Positions 12,279 through 23,201 of a stretch of DNA of 64,000 nucleotides are shown here, in pieces. Location: contig JAUTXW010000880.1 of assembly GCA_030620095.1 (NCBI GenBank), positions 38,378 through 102,377 of the forward strand, read 5' to 3'. The stretch comes from Kuschelorhynchus macadamiae. Its lineage: Eukaryota > Arthropoda > Insecta > Coleoptera > Curculionidae. The position numbers were made by a program, and so were the translations under genes. Below the pieces are notes generated by a model, which had not been told where the DNA came from, did no database searches, and saw nothing but the letters and a program-made list of their open reading frames with translations. Positions within the stretch are counted from its first letter, which is position 1. Each line of letters opens with the position of its first letter.

Positions 12279-12922
12279 TTTGAAATCACTAGTTAGACTG
12301 ATAATTACCTTTTTGTATAAACTGTAATGTACCTGACATTTATTTACTCTAAAAACTGAAATGTCATACTTTAAAGACGAAACTAGCAATTGTTCAATTG
12401 TCACAAAAATGCAATCATGGCATATTAAGATGTTAAAGGTTTTGCCACTGAAATAATTAACAATAATGGAAATTTTAACTACGCCATACAAAAAAATAGT
12501 TTTTAGTTTTTAACTCGAAATCCTTGCATCGCACGAAAAAAAGGCAAGGGATCAAATTTGCTCCAAACTGAGTGGGGATTTTAGGAATGATTTTTGTTTT
12601 CAGAAAAAGCAGTAGCGCACCATTTTTTCTTCAAGAATATTCAATAAAAAATCCTGTACGGACGCCACTGATAAAGAATTAAAAAATATTTCAAATCAAA
12701 AAATGTCTTTTGTTACTCAAATGCTGTTTACCAAATGTAATAACAATATCTCAAGTACTAAAAAAGTTATGACTAAATACCAATTTTTTTCTTAAAACTT
12801 TAACAGCCTGTATTTCGAAAACGAAGCATTTGCCGATATATGTTTATATAGAAAATTAGGGCTTATTTTGAATGCAGACTGCGCTGTTAAAGTTTGGACA
12901 CTGCAATTAGGGACACCCTGTA

Positions 12923-13184
12923 TATAAGAAAATTACATAATTCAACATGTGGACTAGTCTAGCCAGGGAATGTTTCAATCCTTAATATAACAGATATTTA
13001 CGATACAAGTGGGATAAACGCCTTTTCAAGTTAAAAATCTTATCCGAGTTATAATATAATTTACATTTTCGTGAAAAGGTTACCCATCAAATATTTAAAA
13101 AGAAACTATTATACCTCTATTACCTGTACTTATTATACCATAGCAACCAAGTAATTAAGTTTTGTTATAAATCATTAAAACATA
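12923..13184. other. Unassigned flank
   Basis: This should be where the R4-like element resumes after the mariner-type insertion, but no convincing continuation is readable. No other feature is seen. Confidence 0.3.
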
Positions 13185-13202
13185 ATGCTGTTAATTTTCA
13201 AC

Positions 13203-13625
13203 ATGAGCGATTCTGATCTTCCATCCGACTTCGAACAAGTGGCTACGGGCGTAATTTCTAGTCTTCTGCCCGAAAAATTACGGGCAAAATCTGAGTTGGC
13301 CTACTCCCGGTATCAAAAATGGTGTGAAGAAAAGAACATAGAAACTATCTGTAGTGGGAAGGCATTCTTTGCTTATTTTAATGATCTATCCAAAATTCAA
13401 AAACCATCCACTCTTTGGACATACGATTCAATGTTGCGGAACGTGATGTCTATTAGAAAAAAGTCGGAAGGATATAGATCTAAAAAATCGAAGATATTAA
13501 CGAAAAATTATATTGGTGTTTTTCTGCAGGAAGCTGGAGATCGCAAGTTTTTTATGGCGAAAGTAGCACTTATCATTGTTTATCGAGCCGTAACATTTAA
13601 ATTTTTGAACCCTATTTCATCATGA
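13203..13625 (+). pseudogene. Crypton-like tyrosine recombinase, N-terminal part
   Basis: The conserved start is probably ATG 13203 (MSDSDLPSDFE), because a second copy at 63570 begins the same way. The upstream in-frame ATG at 13185 is less likely. The body shows LAYSRYQKWCEEKN, then AYFNDLSK, then PSTLWTYDSM, then KKSKILTK. This is the SAM-like N-terminal domain of tyrosine recombinases from Crypton-type elements in insects. It loses similarity after the VALII word and stops at 13623-13625. The catalytic half (R, HxxR, Y) is missing in this copy. Family naming rests on motif memory. Confidence 0.6.
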
Positions 13626-13658
13626 ATTGTTAGATTGTGTTGGCCATGCGGTGTTTCA

Positions 13659-14035
13659 CATTAAAATACTACAGTCCAATTATTATTGGCACTTGATAAG
13701 TGAAACAGAGTATCGCAAACGGTAATACCGCCCGCCAATCTCTCGCGGTTTTATTATTGCGATTCTCGGCTCTCGCTGATTTCATTTCATTCCGGAATAT
13801 CTTTGCATTATCCCGGAAAGTGGGATGTAATATCCGGACCCGCGCGCTCCCTGTCGCAGTACGTTCCCCAGTTTATTTTCCTTTCGTAAAAATACATTTC
13901 CGCTAAGTGAAATAGAGAGTTTATCTACTTCGGTATCTATCTCTCTATATCGAATTCTACAGAAAATAAATTCGAATGCCTGTGAAGCCCGCAAAACAAG
14001 TTGTATCAATAAAACAGTAATATTCTGTCGAAAAC

Positions 14036-14045
<10 letters not shown>
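13659..14045 (+). repeat. Dispersed repeat family, copy A, ending in (TA)n
   Basis: This is homologous to 34893-35255 in the same orientation. Shared landmarks are an AAAATACTAC start, TTCATTCCGGAATAT, GTACGTTCCCCAGTTTATTTT, CATTTCCGCTAAGTGAAATA and GTCGAAAACG, then a TA tract. There is no coding capacity. Two short copies ending in a TA microsatellite look like a SINE or a non-autonomous element. No tRNA-like promoter boxes are visible. Confidence 0.6.

Positions 14046-14093
<48 letters not shown>
14037..14093. repeat. (TA)n microsatellite
   Basis: About 28 uninterrupted TA dinucleotides. The tract lies between the end of the dispersed repeat and the 5' end of the Penelope-like element. Confidence 0.95.
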
Positions 14094-14097
<4 letters not shown>

Positions 14098-14130
14098 ATT
14101 TATAGTCCTTCACGGATGGAAAAATATAAT

Positions 14131-14325
14131 GTGTTTTCATTCCGGGTGTACATCCGTTCACTACTGTCGTTCTGAAAAGAACAGTTTTGCTGACGTTTCG
14201 CCAAAATCACATTTGGCATTTTCGAAGCTTTCTTTCTCGCGTCTGAATAGAGACTGAAGTGTTGGTAACTGCGACGCTTCCTTTTATACCCCCACTCGGG
14301 GCCGAAGGTTATATCTGCGCAGGCG
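14131..14325 (-). repeat. PLE-1 5' terminal copy, inverted
   Basis: This is the near-exact reverse complement of 18736-18932 (about 195 bp). Penelope-like elements often carry a terminal repeat copy at their 5' end in either orientation. Here it is inverted. It contains a 6-bp hairpin (GCCAAA/TTTGGC on the minus strand) followed by GAAACGTC, as at the 3' end. Confidence 0.75.
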
Positions 14326-14349
14326 TTGGAAGCTGTTCTTGACTCCTCT

Positions 14350-15133
14350 GAAGAAACAAAAGCAGAGGAAATTCGACAAGAGGTGGCAAGAATTTTAAGA
14401 TCAAGCAAAACACCAAAACAAAACCTAAATGCCACTGAACAAAGGGCCCTAATAAACCTTCGAAAAAATAAAGACATCACAATCCTTCCAGCAGATAAAG
14501 AAAACGCAATTATGGTTATGAATACTCAAGATTACGTACAAAAAATGCAGGATATCCTACAAGACAATTGTTATAGGCCTGTTCCAAGTGACCCGACAAC
14601 GTACCTAGAAAAAACAACTAAAAATAAAATAAAAAGTTCACCAATAAACTCTATGGTTTACCAAAAATACACAAACCAGGGGCGCCCATCAGACCTATTA
14701 TTAGAGCTGTCAATTCGCCGCTACAAAAACTGGAGAAATACCTTTCTGTAATTATGCAAGCAGCTGTCGAAAAAGTTGTTTCATTTGTAAAAAACTCGGA
14801 GCATTTCACTCGAATTATATGAGATATCGTCCTTTAAAAAAACGATATCATAGCAAGCCTAGATGTCAAATCATTATATCCCAGTATTCCCATCGACGAA
14901 GCATTGGACCAGATGGCTATGAACGAGGATTTCCAGGCACATATAATACAACTCTCGGAGCATTGCCTTAAAAACACTTATTTTTCATTCAACGGGCAAA
15001 TGTATAAACAAATGGATGGTGCTCCAATGGGGTTCTCGCTATCACCAGTAGTCGCGAATTTACTTATGATATACTTCGAGAAAGAAGCTCTTAAGAAAAC
15101 AAGTTTAAAGCCTAAATTATGGATTCGTTATGT
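14350..15133 (+). pseudogene. Penelope-like element 1, RT N-terminal part
   Basis: The frame shows ARILRSSKTPKQNL, then TILPADKENAIMVM (conserved PADKG-type block), then after a frameshift near 14655 LPKIHKPGAPIRPII, typical of PLE reverse transcriptases. It continues with IIASLDVKSLYPSIP (RT motif A, catalytic Asp) and DGAPMGFSLSPVVA (motif B). It stops at WIRYV, exactly one residue pair before the catalytic Asp-Asp, where a CR1-like element is inserted. Stops occur near 14820-14835. No ATG start is evident. The protein would copy PLE RNA and act with the C-terminal GIY-YIG nuclease. Confidence 0.8.
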
Positions 15134-17777
15134 AATAATAATAATAATAATAGATGTTTATTTGCCAAATTAATACATTGTCACATTATTAACTTAAAAT
15201 TATGTAAGACATTTTGACAAAAAGGAGACTGAAAACAATTATAAAAAGATACAAGTTCAGCCTCCTAACACTTCTTAATAATAAATTTAATGTAAAACAG
15301 TTCATTCTAAATTAAAAAGAAAATGAAATAAAGTAAAACATAAAAATAGTAGTCCGTATAAAGTTTACCGTAACCATACACTCAAATCAATTACAGTAAA
15401 TAAAAAATATTAAGAAAGACATTAAGACATTAAGGTGCTTAACCGAATCACTATCTTGCTCGGCACGATTCTATCAGCATTTGTTTATATTTATTTTTAA
15501 ACACCACTGTCGTTAATGCTTTTAAATTCTCGGGTATCCCATTGTAAATCGCGTAAATATTGTACGAAAAAGATCTCTCATAAAACGTCGTACAATGAGG
15601 TGGAGGAGATATATAGCCGCGATGTCTCAAATTGAGCATATGTACATCTGTTCTATATCGAATTTTATTAGTAAGGTACGAGGGGCGACCATTTAGAATT
15701 ATGCTATGAAACAAGGTAGCAGAGTGAAGTTTCCTTCGATCTTCCATCGACAGCCAATTTGTTTCCGTTAACTTATAAGAAACAGGTTGTCGGCGACGAA
15801 TACCGTAAATAAATCTCAAGCATGACTTTTGCACACGTTGAATTCTATCTTTGTCCACTTTATCCAGGCATGGACCATAAACTATATCAGAAAAATTAAA
15901 ATGGCTAAGTACTAGTGAGTCTGTCAGTTTTATTTTTTGTGTTCTTGATAAAAGGTGTCTGTGCGGGAAGAGTCTTTTTAGATTTGCATAAGCAAGCTGA
16001 ATACATTTATTTACATGTGGTTTAAATCTTAAAGAAGTATCAAATATTATACCAAATTTCGACAAGTATTGGAATGAGAAATTTCACATGCTCTAATTTT
16101 CAGTTTCATACTAGGGTATATTTTTTCTCGATTTTTTCCAAATAACAAAAACGTCGATTTTGATGGATTTATTAATAGTTGGTGTTTATCAGAAAACTCA
16201 ATTAATTGATTTACATCATGATTTATTCTTTCTTCAGCTGCACGAACTTCGCTTGGAAAAAATGAGAGGTACAATTGTGTATCGTCCGCGTAAAGATGAC
16301 TTTTGCAATAAGTGAGACAGCTAGTTATGTTGCTGGTATAAATAGTAAATAAAAGTGGCCCAAGTATTGATCCTTGGGGCACTCCACAAATCTGAGGTGA
16401 CACGGACGACACACCCTTGTATGTTTCAACATACTGCAGCCTGTCGCTCAAGTAATTCTGCATCATAGCAATAGCATTTTGATTAAACCCTATATAGTGT
16501 AGTATTGAGAGGAGCAGCTCATGATTCAATCTATCAAATGCTTTACTATAATCCAAAAGCAACAAGGCAGACGTTTTACCTCTATCGGTTGCTTCGATTA
16601 TATCATCAGTAACACCTAGAAGTGCTGTAGTACAGCTAAAACCCTGCCTAAACCCGGACTGATTTAGAGGTAATAAATTATATAGAGTCAGATGTTCCCT
16701 TATTTGGATGTTAATTATTTTTTCTAATATTTTAATATTTACTTTTACTTCGAGAAAATTTTTTAGCAGATCTTTATCAATATCCTTTAAGTTTTTAAAT
16801 GTAAATGATTTCTGATGATCTGTTTTATTATTTGATAAAATATTACAAAACGTCAAGAAATGATCAGACAAACCCACATCTTTGACACCTGACTCGTAAT
16901 TCATTACTTCGTTCGGCAACAAAATGATATCTAACAAAGATTCGCTAGTATTAGTAACTCTGGTAGGTGGTTTTATTACCTGTTGTAAATTCAATGATTC
17001 TATATAGTCGTAAAAAATATCTATGTACCGTTCACCAATATTTAGAAGATTTAAATTGATATCACCACCACAGACAATTTCGAAAGGTTGGAAGTCAGAT
17101 AATCTTTTTTCAAGAACATTTAAAAACTCGGTTACACTACCCTTGGGAGGTCTATAAACAACTCCAACAATATATTTTCTATTTATAATATTTATGTTAA
17201 TCCAAACTTCCTCAATAATTCCTTTTGATTCGGAGTAACTCACCGTAAACTGAATATTTCTTTTTACATAAAGTGCGACTCCGCCACCTCTTGTACACCT
17301 GTCCTGTCTTACCAGATTATACCCTTCAAGGTTCACCACATTATCCGCTATCCCAGACCCTAACCACGTTTCTGACAACCCTACAATGTCGTAGTCATTT
17401 TCTTTCACCAGGTCTGTAAAATTGGAGAAATGCGGCACAAGCGATCTTATATTCAGATAAGCAACCCGTAAAAATTCCGTCGTAATACAATGCTTATTCA
17501 ATCTCGTATATAAACTAAAATATATAGGAAAATCTAAAAAAAATAAATCAATTATATAATGACAAAAAAATATTTTCTTTAGTATAAAACAATGAACTTA
17601 AGAAAAAAATATTATTCAAAGGTTTGATTATACCAAATGTTAATAATTGAAGAAAAAAAAAAGTACTGTTCTCATCAGTAGTTCCCAAATTATTGAATAG
17701 CGTTTGCAACATCTTCTTCACTTTTCAGCCAGACTTTCTTATTATCAATGTTTGTCAATTATCAATGTTTGTGTGGA
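15134..17777 (-). mobile_element. CR1-like non-LTR retrotransposon, copy 2
   Basis: A minus-strand element of about 2.6 kb with a (TTA)n tail (TAA repeats at 15134-15152 on the plus strand) and a 5' end near 17777. ATGT occurs on both sides (15130-15133 and 17778-17781), a likely target duplication. Removing it joins WIRYV to DDIFIIW of the PLE reverse transcriptase. It is the same type as copy 1 (5603-8774) but internally deleted. About 275 bp of 5' UTR contain a short tandem duplication (TATCAATGTTTGT words, 17746-17772). No ORF1 is seen. Confidence 0.8.
15451..17501 (-). pseudogene. Endonuclease-RT of CR1-like copy 2, internally deleted
   Basis: The endonuclease domain comes first: YLNIRSLVPHF, then SETWLGSG, then RQDRCTRGGG, then GVVYRPP, then GGDINLNL, then LSDHFLTF. 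Near 16750 the sequence jumps from the endonuclease tail straight into RT at ILEKIINIQIREHL, so the linker and the first RT blocks are missing. RT continues with QSGFRQGFSC, then LDYSKAFD, then GVPQGSILGP and YADDTQLY (catalytic). A frameshift near 16056 separates this from the thumb and C-terminal part (15451-16065). No ATG precedes the endonuclease, so the start is lost or lies upstream. Confidence 0.75.
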
Positions 17778-17781
17778 ATGT

Positions 17782-18779
17782 GGATGACATATTTATTATA
17801 TGGCAACATGGTCATGCGGAGCTCGAAAAATACACACGTAAATTCAATCCACCCCAGAATACAATTTACTCTAGAGTTAGAGGAAAACAACAAACTACCG
17901 TTTTTAGATGTTTTGGCCACAAAACTGCATAACGGACATTTCGAATACACCGTGTATAGAAAAACAACACATACGGACAGATATTTAAATGCAAAATCAC
18001 ACCATCACCCAGCACAAATTCAAGCTGTGGCAAATACTCTAATATCCAGATCCGTGCGATTAACTGAAACACAGACGAGACAAAACGAACTTAAGGTAAT
18101 ATCTAGTGCTTTAAAGAAGAATGGCTACACAAATCGCACCATAGAGAAAGCTATTAATGCACAGGTTTCCCGAACAACGAACAACAAAACTTATGAACCG
18201 GGAAAGCAACAAGTAGTCTTACCATATGTAAAAGGCACAACCGACAGAATCGGAAGAATTCTTAGGAAACACAACGTACAAACAATACACAAGCCACAAA
18301 CAACTATAGGTAAACTACTTGGAAACCCAAAAGATAAAATCAAACTGGAAAACCACAGAGTATACAGTATTCCCTGCCAGGACTGTGAAAAGTTGTACGT
18401 GGGGCAAACTAACAGGCGAATATCAGCAAGAGTGGAAGAGCATAAACTCAGCATCAGAAATAAACAAACAACCTCAGCTTTATTCCTATATCATCAGGAA
18501 ACCGGCCATACAATAAATTTCGATGGGTGTAGGGAGATTGCCAATATAGAACATTATAAGACCAGAATAATCCCAGAAGCCATAGAAATTGAAAAACAAG
18601 GTGATTTGAATAAAAGCGACGAATCATTAAAACTACCAACAGTATGGAAGACAATAAACAAATCTAAAATCGCAAAAACTCAAACGAAATTAGCGCAACA
18701 ACAACAGCACCATCCGGAAAACATAAATAACGACCAATGCCTGCGCAGATATAACCTTCGGCCCCGAGTGGAAGTATAA
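17782..18779 (+). pseudogene. Penelope-like element 1, RT C-terminal part and GIY-YIG nuclease
   Basis: This resumes the PLE protein at VDDIFIIWQHG (catalytic DD). A frameshift near 17845 leads to ENNKLPFLDVL and YRKTTHTDRYLN, the conserved PLE thumb blocks. The long frame to 18779 then shows RIGRILRKHNV and the GIY-YIG-type endonuclease: IPCQDCEKLYVGQTNRR (Cys pair, Tyr, Gly) and ARVEEHK (Arg, Glu-His). Family members end shortly after a charged ALNK/GDLNK-like block, seen here as GDLNKSDESLKLP. Both domains are present, but the element is dead because of the insertion and frameshifts. Confidence 0.85.
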
Positions 18780-18932
18780 AAGGGAGCGTCGCGGTCACCA
18801 ACACTTCAGTCTCTATTCAGACGCCAGAAAGGAAGCTTCGAAAATGCCAAATGTGATTTTGGCGAAACGTCAGCAAAACTGTTCTTTTCAGAACGACAGT
18901 AGTGAACGGATGTACACCCGGAATGAAAACAC
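18736..18932 (+). repeat. PLE-1 3' terminal copy
   Basis: The 3' end of the Penelope-like element. It overlaps the last codons and is repeated in inverted form at 14131-14325. It contains GCCAAA/TTTGGC, then GAAACGTC and a 3-bp GCT/AGC pairing around it. The layout is hammerhead-like, but the expected CTGANGA core reads TCGAAAA. Confidence 0.7.
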
Positions 18933-18951
18933 AATATATATTGTATATATA

Positions 18952-20807
18952 CAGGGTGCCTCCGATTAAGTCGGCACCATTGCTAACTTCCTTATTATTG
19001 GAGATATGAGGTCGGTTAAATTAGCAAACTAGTAGCATTTTTTCTGCTGATTAAGATAGTGAAATCAGAAAAACAATTGAACATCGCGTCTTCGAGTTAT
19101 TCCAAAAAATGTATATTTTTTCAATGGAACACCCTGTATATTTTTCGACATAACGTTAGCAAATCGTCCTAAGAATAACAAAAGTTCATATGCACTATCT
19201 GCCTAAACCTAATAATAACAAAGTTATAACGATATTTTACTAACAGTCAAGTTGGCCATGAAATTAAAAATAAAAACAATTGATTGGGTGGCTTGACGAT
19301 ATAAATGACAGTTTGTAGATGAGGGGCGTTTTGTTGTAGCAGAAAAATAATATATTTACAGTTTTAGTTGCTAAAGCTTGTTTTAAAATGTTGTTCACGC
19401 ATATTGAAAAATGTGATATGTTAGAAACATACCTTATGTGTAGGAAAAATAGTACTATGGCAATACAAGAATACTGCCGAAGATTCCCTACTCGTAATTT
19501 ACCGGACAGGAGGTATTTTTTAGTTCTCTATAGAAAATTTAGAAGTAACGAGGAGGTTTTTAAAAAGACAAGGAAGAGAAAACCTTTTATAATAAGCGAA
19601 GACGTTGAAATTACCATATTAGCCTATTTTGAAGCACACAAAGAATACTCAACAAGGGATTTAGCAAGAGATTACGGTGTTAGTTTAGTGACAATATGGC
19701 GGATCTTAAAGAAGCACAAGTTTATTCCGTATAAGTACCGGCCAATTCAAACATTGTTGCCTGGTGATAATGAAAGAAGACTTGCGTTTTGCCATTGGTT
19801 GCATCATGTTTATGAAAGAAATAATGACATTTTGAAGAACATTATTTGGAGCGATGAATCCAATTTTTCCAACAAAGGTATGTTCAATCGCAAAAACGTC
19901 CATTATTGGTCGCAAGAAAATTTATTTCTCACTGATCCCAGAAATCCTCAGCATCAATTTAGTGTCAATGTTTGGTGTGGTATGAGAGGAAGCGAAATAC
20001 TTGGACCTGTATTTTATGACGTTACTTTGACAGGAAGGAGATATGTTGACCTGATAATTTCTGGGGCGTTAGAAGAATATTTGGACGGCGTCAATTTGGC
20101 TACACGACAACTAATTTACTTCCAGCAAGATGGGGCCCCACCTCATCAGTTTGGTGATGTAAGAATGATGTTGCAGAGATTATTTGGAGACAAATGGATT
20201 GCCACAAATGGTCCAGTTCGCTGGCCACCTAGATCCCCAGACATAACTCCTCTTGATTTCTATTTTTGGGGTTACGTGAAAAATGAAGTTTATAAGAAGA
20301 AATATGCAAATTTGGAAGAACTGAAAATTGAAATAAGGAGAATAATGGCGTCTATTGATGGAAGGACAATTTTAAAGGCGACGAGGCATGTGCTAAAATG
20401 TGTCTGAAAATGCATAGAACAAGATGGTGATGTGTTTGCTCATTTACTGTGACAGTTAAATCTAACCAATTAAGTAATATTGTTTTTATTTGGAATTTCA
20501 TGGCCAACTTGACTGTGAGTAAAAATATCGTTATAACTTTGTTGTTATTAGGTTTAGGCGATTAGTGCATATAAACTTTTTTATTCTTAGGACGATTTGC
20601 TAACGTTATGTCGAAAAATATACAGGGAGTTCCATTGAAAAAATATACATTTTTTGGAATAACTCGAAGACGCGATGTTCAATTGTTTTTCTGATTTCAC
20701 TATCTTAATCAGCAGAAAAAATGCTACTAGTTTGCTAATTTAACCGACCTCATATCTCCAATAATAAGGAAGTTAGCAATGGTGCCGACTTAATCGGAGG
20801 CACCCTG
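18952..20807. mobile_element. Mariner-type element 2, nearly intact
   Basis: A 1.86-kb element flanked by TA, inserted in a TA-rich tract right after PLE-1. The inverted repeats are about 330 bp (18952-19282 and 20478-20807). Each arm has an inward copy of the terminus about 185 bp inside the end (AATGGAACACCCTGTATA at about 19124-19141; matching word near 20618-20635). It encodes a transposase with all catalytic aspartates and only one late stop. Confidence 0.9.
19388..20407 (+). CDS. Mariner-type transposase, element 2
   Basis: A 339-residue frame from ATG 19388. Order: N-terminal HTH (AIQEYCRRFPTRNLPDRR), a second DNA-binding part (STRDLARDYGVSLVTIWRIL), then the catalytic domain WSDESNF (Asp 1), FSVNVWCGM, FQQDGAPPHQF (Asp 2), RSPDITPLDFYFWG (Asp 3). 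Thirty-six residues separate Asp 2 from Asp 3. The TGA at 20405-20407 is followed in the same frame by 14 more codons ending in DGDVFAHLL. That is the normal family C-terminus, so the stop is probably a late nonsense mutation that trims the tail. This is the best-preserved transposase in the window and may have been active recently. Confidence 0.88.
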   Translation: MLFTHIEKCDMLETYLMCRKNSTMAIQEYCRRFPTRNLPDRRYFLVLYRKFRSNEEVFKKTRKRKPFIISEDVEITILAYFEAHKEYSTRDLARDYGVSLVTIWRILKKHKFIPYKYRPIQTLLPGDNERRLAFCHWLHHVYERNNDILKNIIWSDESNFSNKGMFNRKNVHYWSQENLFLTDPRNPQHQFSVNVWCGMRGSEILGPVFYDVTLTGRRYVDLIISGALEEYLDGVNLATRQLIYFQQDGAPPHQFGDVRMMLQRLFGDKWIATNGPVRWPPRSPDITPLDFYFWGYVKNEVYKKKYANLEELKIEIRRIMASIDGRTILKATRHVLKCV

Positions 20808-20844
<37 letters not shown>

Positions 20845-20853
20845 ATATATATG
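20808..20853. repeat. (TA)n tract
   Basis: TA dinucleotides immediately right of mariner-type element 2. They probably belong to the same TA-rich tract that follows PLE-1 at 18933-18951 and served as the insertion target. Confidence 0.85.
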
Positions 20854-20936
20854 TATAATTTAGAGAAGGTTTCAACTAATTCCAAGAAAACATGGCAACA
20901 TTGCTATTTGCGTCAACATCAATGTGATGACTAGGC

Positions 20937-21190
20937 TTAGGATAACACTGGCAGGATAGCATAATCTAATAGAATGGACCTATCCAAATACGAAAATGGC
21001 AATTTTCTGATTTGTGGCCCAATAAAAATGCCTTCTTTTAATTTGACATCACTTAACTGGGGACAGACTTGTCTTAGGTATTTAAATCCATCACCATCTT
21101 TATTCAAAGCCTTCACAAAGTTTTTCATCAGCCCAAGTTTAATGTGAACAGGAGGCAAAAGGACACTTTTGGGATCAACAAGAGGTATAC
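20937..21190 (-). pseudogene. Fragment of a multi-copy repeat-encoded protein
   Basis: The minus-strand frame has PPVHIKLGLMKNFVKAL, then FKYLRQ, then KLKEGIFIGPQIRKL. I recall this wording from uncharacterised proteins present in many copies in arthropod genomes, usually considered transposon-derived. No catalytic motif is visible and the fragment ends abruptly on both sides. The function is unknown. Confidence 0.4.
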
Positions 21191-21665
21191 ATTTAACATT
21201 TTAAGATCCCGTTTGAAAATCGCTTCTTTCTGGCCAAATTTCTGTTATATAACGCTGATTTATTGCACGCCTGTCCCATAAACAAAGAAAACAGCAATAT
21301 TTTTTAAATCCCCACTGAAGTCCCACTAAAATCGCTACAATTTTTAAGCCCCCACATATCTGTCATTTATACCTATTGTAGTTTATTTTATCCAAAATCG
21401 TGCGCATATTTTCATAATTTTCTTTCATTGCAACTGAACTGAATCGACAACTGGTATAGAGGGTTATAACAATTAAAATATTATATTATTAACACTTCAA
21501 AGTTTCCTTAAGACCCTATTTTTACCAGTAATTATTACATTAATACAACTATATAATAAAAGTAGTTTTTTAAATAAAATTTTAATATATAGCTAACTAA
21601 ACAAACTAACTAAAGAATAAACCTGTTTAGAATTTATTGTTTACGCTATTCAACAATTTGCGGTT
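21191..21665. other. Unassigned AT-rich DNA
   Basis: No coding or RNA signal recognised between the repeat-protein fragment and the hAT-like gene. Confidence 0.35.
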
Positions 21666-21669
21666 ACGT

Positions 21670-22945
21670 TTTATATTTTCTTCTATTATCTAATAATAGT
21701 ACTTTATACTCAGAAAATACTCGTTCAACATCACAAGATAAAATTGGAACATATTCAAACAAATTCAAATCACTGTTTATTAAAAATTGTTCATTATCTG
21801 GATAATGTATTTTTGTTGTCCAAAACTGCACCAATATTTTTCAAATTTTTGTAACCAATATTTTTTTGTAAAACCGATGCTAATTTTTGAGAAATTACTT
21901 TATTTTTAGTGTTAGTTATAGTTTCGCTCACTTTTCCTATCATTTCTACGCTTTTTGACAAAGAAAGTCCATTTTTTATAGTATCAGACAAGCAAGAAAA
22001 ATTGTTTTTAACGTAAATTAAATCCTCACTTACATCTTTTTTGCGCAAAACTTTTTGTACTTCTTGTATACAGTGTGAGTATTCCGCATTAAATTGGTTG
22101 ATAATGTTTTTTATTGCCTCGAAATGTTACAATTGATGATGGGGGCAGAAGGATGTTTCCTGCAGTTTCCCTAAATTTTTTTTACCCGAGTCAAAGCATT
22201 TAGGAATACTTTCTTCACCAAGGAAAACAGATCGTTCACTCGTGGATAAAAAAGCACGAACTTGTTCTGCAACTCGATGAAGTCCAGGGGCAAGACATGT
22301 GGCATGTATCATTTTAGGGTACAATATTTGTAGACCACTCATTGCTTTACGCATGTATGGAGCAGCATCTGTAATTTCCACGAACACTCTATCATATTTA
22401 ATACCACCGGGCCATAAAAGAGTCGTTGAAAAATCCGGCAACATTTGAATGATTTACTTTGTCTAAGGTCTTCATTGTAAGTAAATATGATTTATCCCTT
22501 TCTGCTTCTACAGCCAACACACCAAAAACAAAATTAGCAACACATCCCTATTCCACATCAGTTGTTTCATCTAGTGACACCCATATACTTCTATCTTCTA
22601 CTTTTAACAGCAGTTCGGTAACTGTCTTGTTGTACAAATCTAGAACATAGTTTTTTCTTAACGTGGATTCATGTGGAAATGCTGTCTTTTGTGTACTGCT
22701 CTAAAAATGACTTCAAGTCAGGATTACTTAATTTATTCAGTGGAATATCCGCATTAATAAACGCCTTGCACAAATCCTCATTGAACTTTGATTGTTTGTG
22801 TCCCGGACCTGGTGAAAATGCTGTGGTGATTAAAACTTGTTTCTGAGCATATTTTTTTACTTTTTTGGATCTGATGGTTTGTAGTTCCTATGTGTTGTGT
22901 CACTGCGAATTTATTGTTCGCAGTAACAGAAACATCACAATATTC
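21670..22945 (-). pseudogene. hAT-type transposase (CGGBP1-like), main part
   Basis: On the minus strand: the second half of a zinc finger (CEYCDVSV, then H-x4-H in HIGTTNH) and a block VLDLYNKTV. Next come WVSLDETTD (first hAT catalytic Asp region), VFVEITDAAPYM (second), YPKMIHATCLAPGLHRV, and finally SCDVERVFSEYKVLLLDNRR, the hAT dimerisation tail. Stops and frameshifts break it repeatedly, for example near 22440, 22127 and 21794. The N-terminal 30 residues lie on the far side of a MULE insertion, at 27292-27384. Confidence 0.7.
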
Positions 22946-23201
22946 ACAAAACGGGGGATGGACGATTGCGGAATAATAACGAAAACGAAGGCATGATTGC
23001 GGATGGAGGCAAAATAATCGATGGCATTATTGCGGAATGCTCGTATATATTTGTTCGATTGCCTGACTCAAGAAAGGATCCGAAAAAAGTTGTTTATGTT
23101 TCATGCTTTTTGCAACGGATAAAAATTGTTTATAACTATTTTGTGCTCTTTGCAACGGATAACAGCGTTCAGTTTTGATTAGTTACTTGAAAGTTGCAGA
23201 T

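Larger units (their letters stand above)
10220..12920. mobile_element. Mariner-type element 1 with long TIRs
   Basis: A 2.7-kb element flanked by TA (10218-10219 and 12921-12922). The ends read CAGGGTGTCCC and its complement. The inverted repeats are about 560 bp, from 10220 to about 11045 on the left (with an extra ~270-bp segment inside) and about 12360-12920 on the right. About 105 bp inside each end is a second outward-type CAGGGTGTTAAAG word (10332) with its inverted partner near 12800. It carries a broken transposase on the minus strand and sits in the C-terminal coding region of the R4-like element. Confidence 0.8.

Noticed and set aside
18941..20853. TA tracts as a replication origin or terminator
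   Set aside because: Simple microsatellite DNA next to a TA-targeting transposon explains them.
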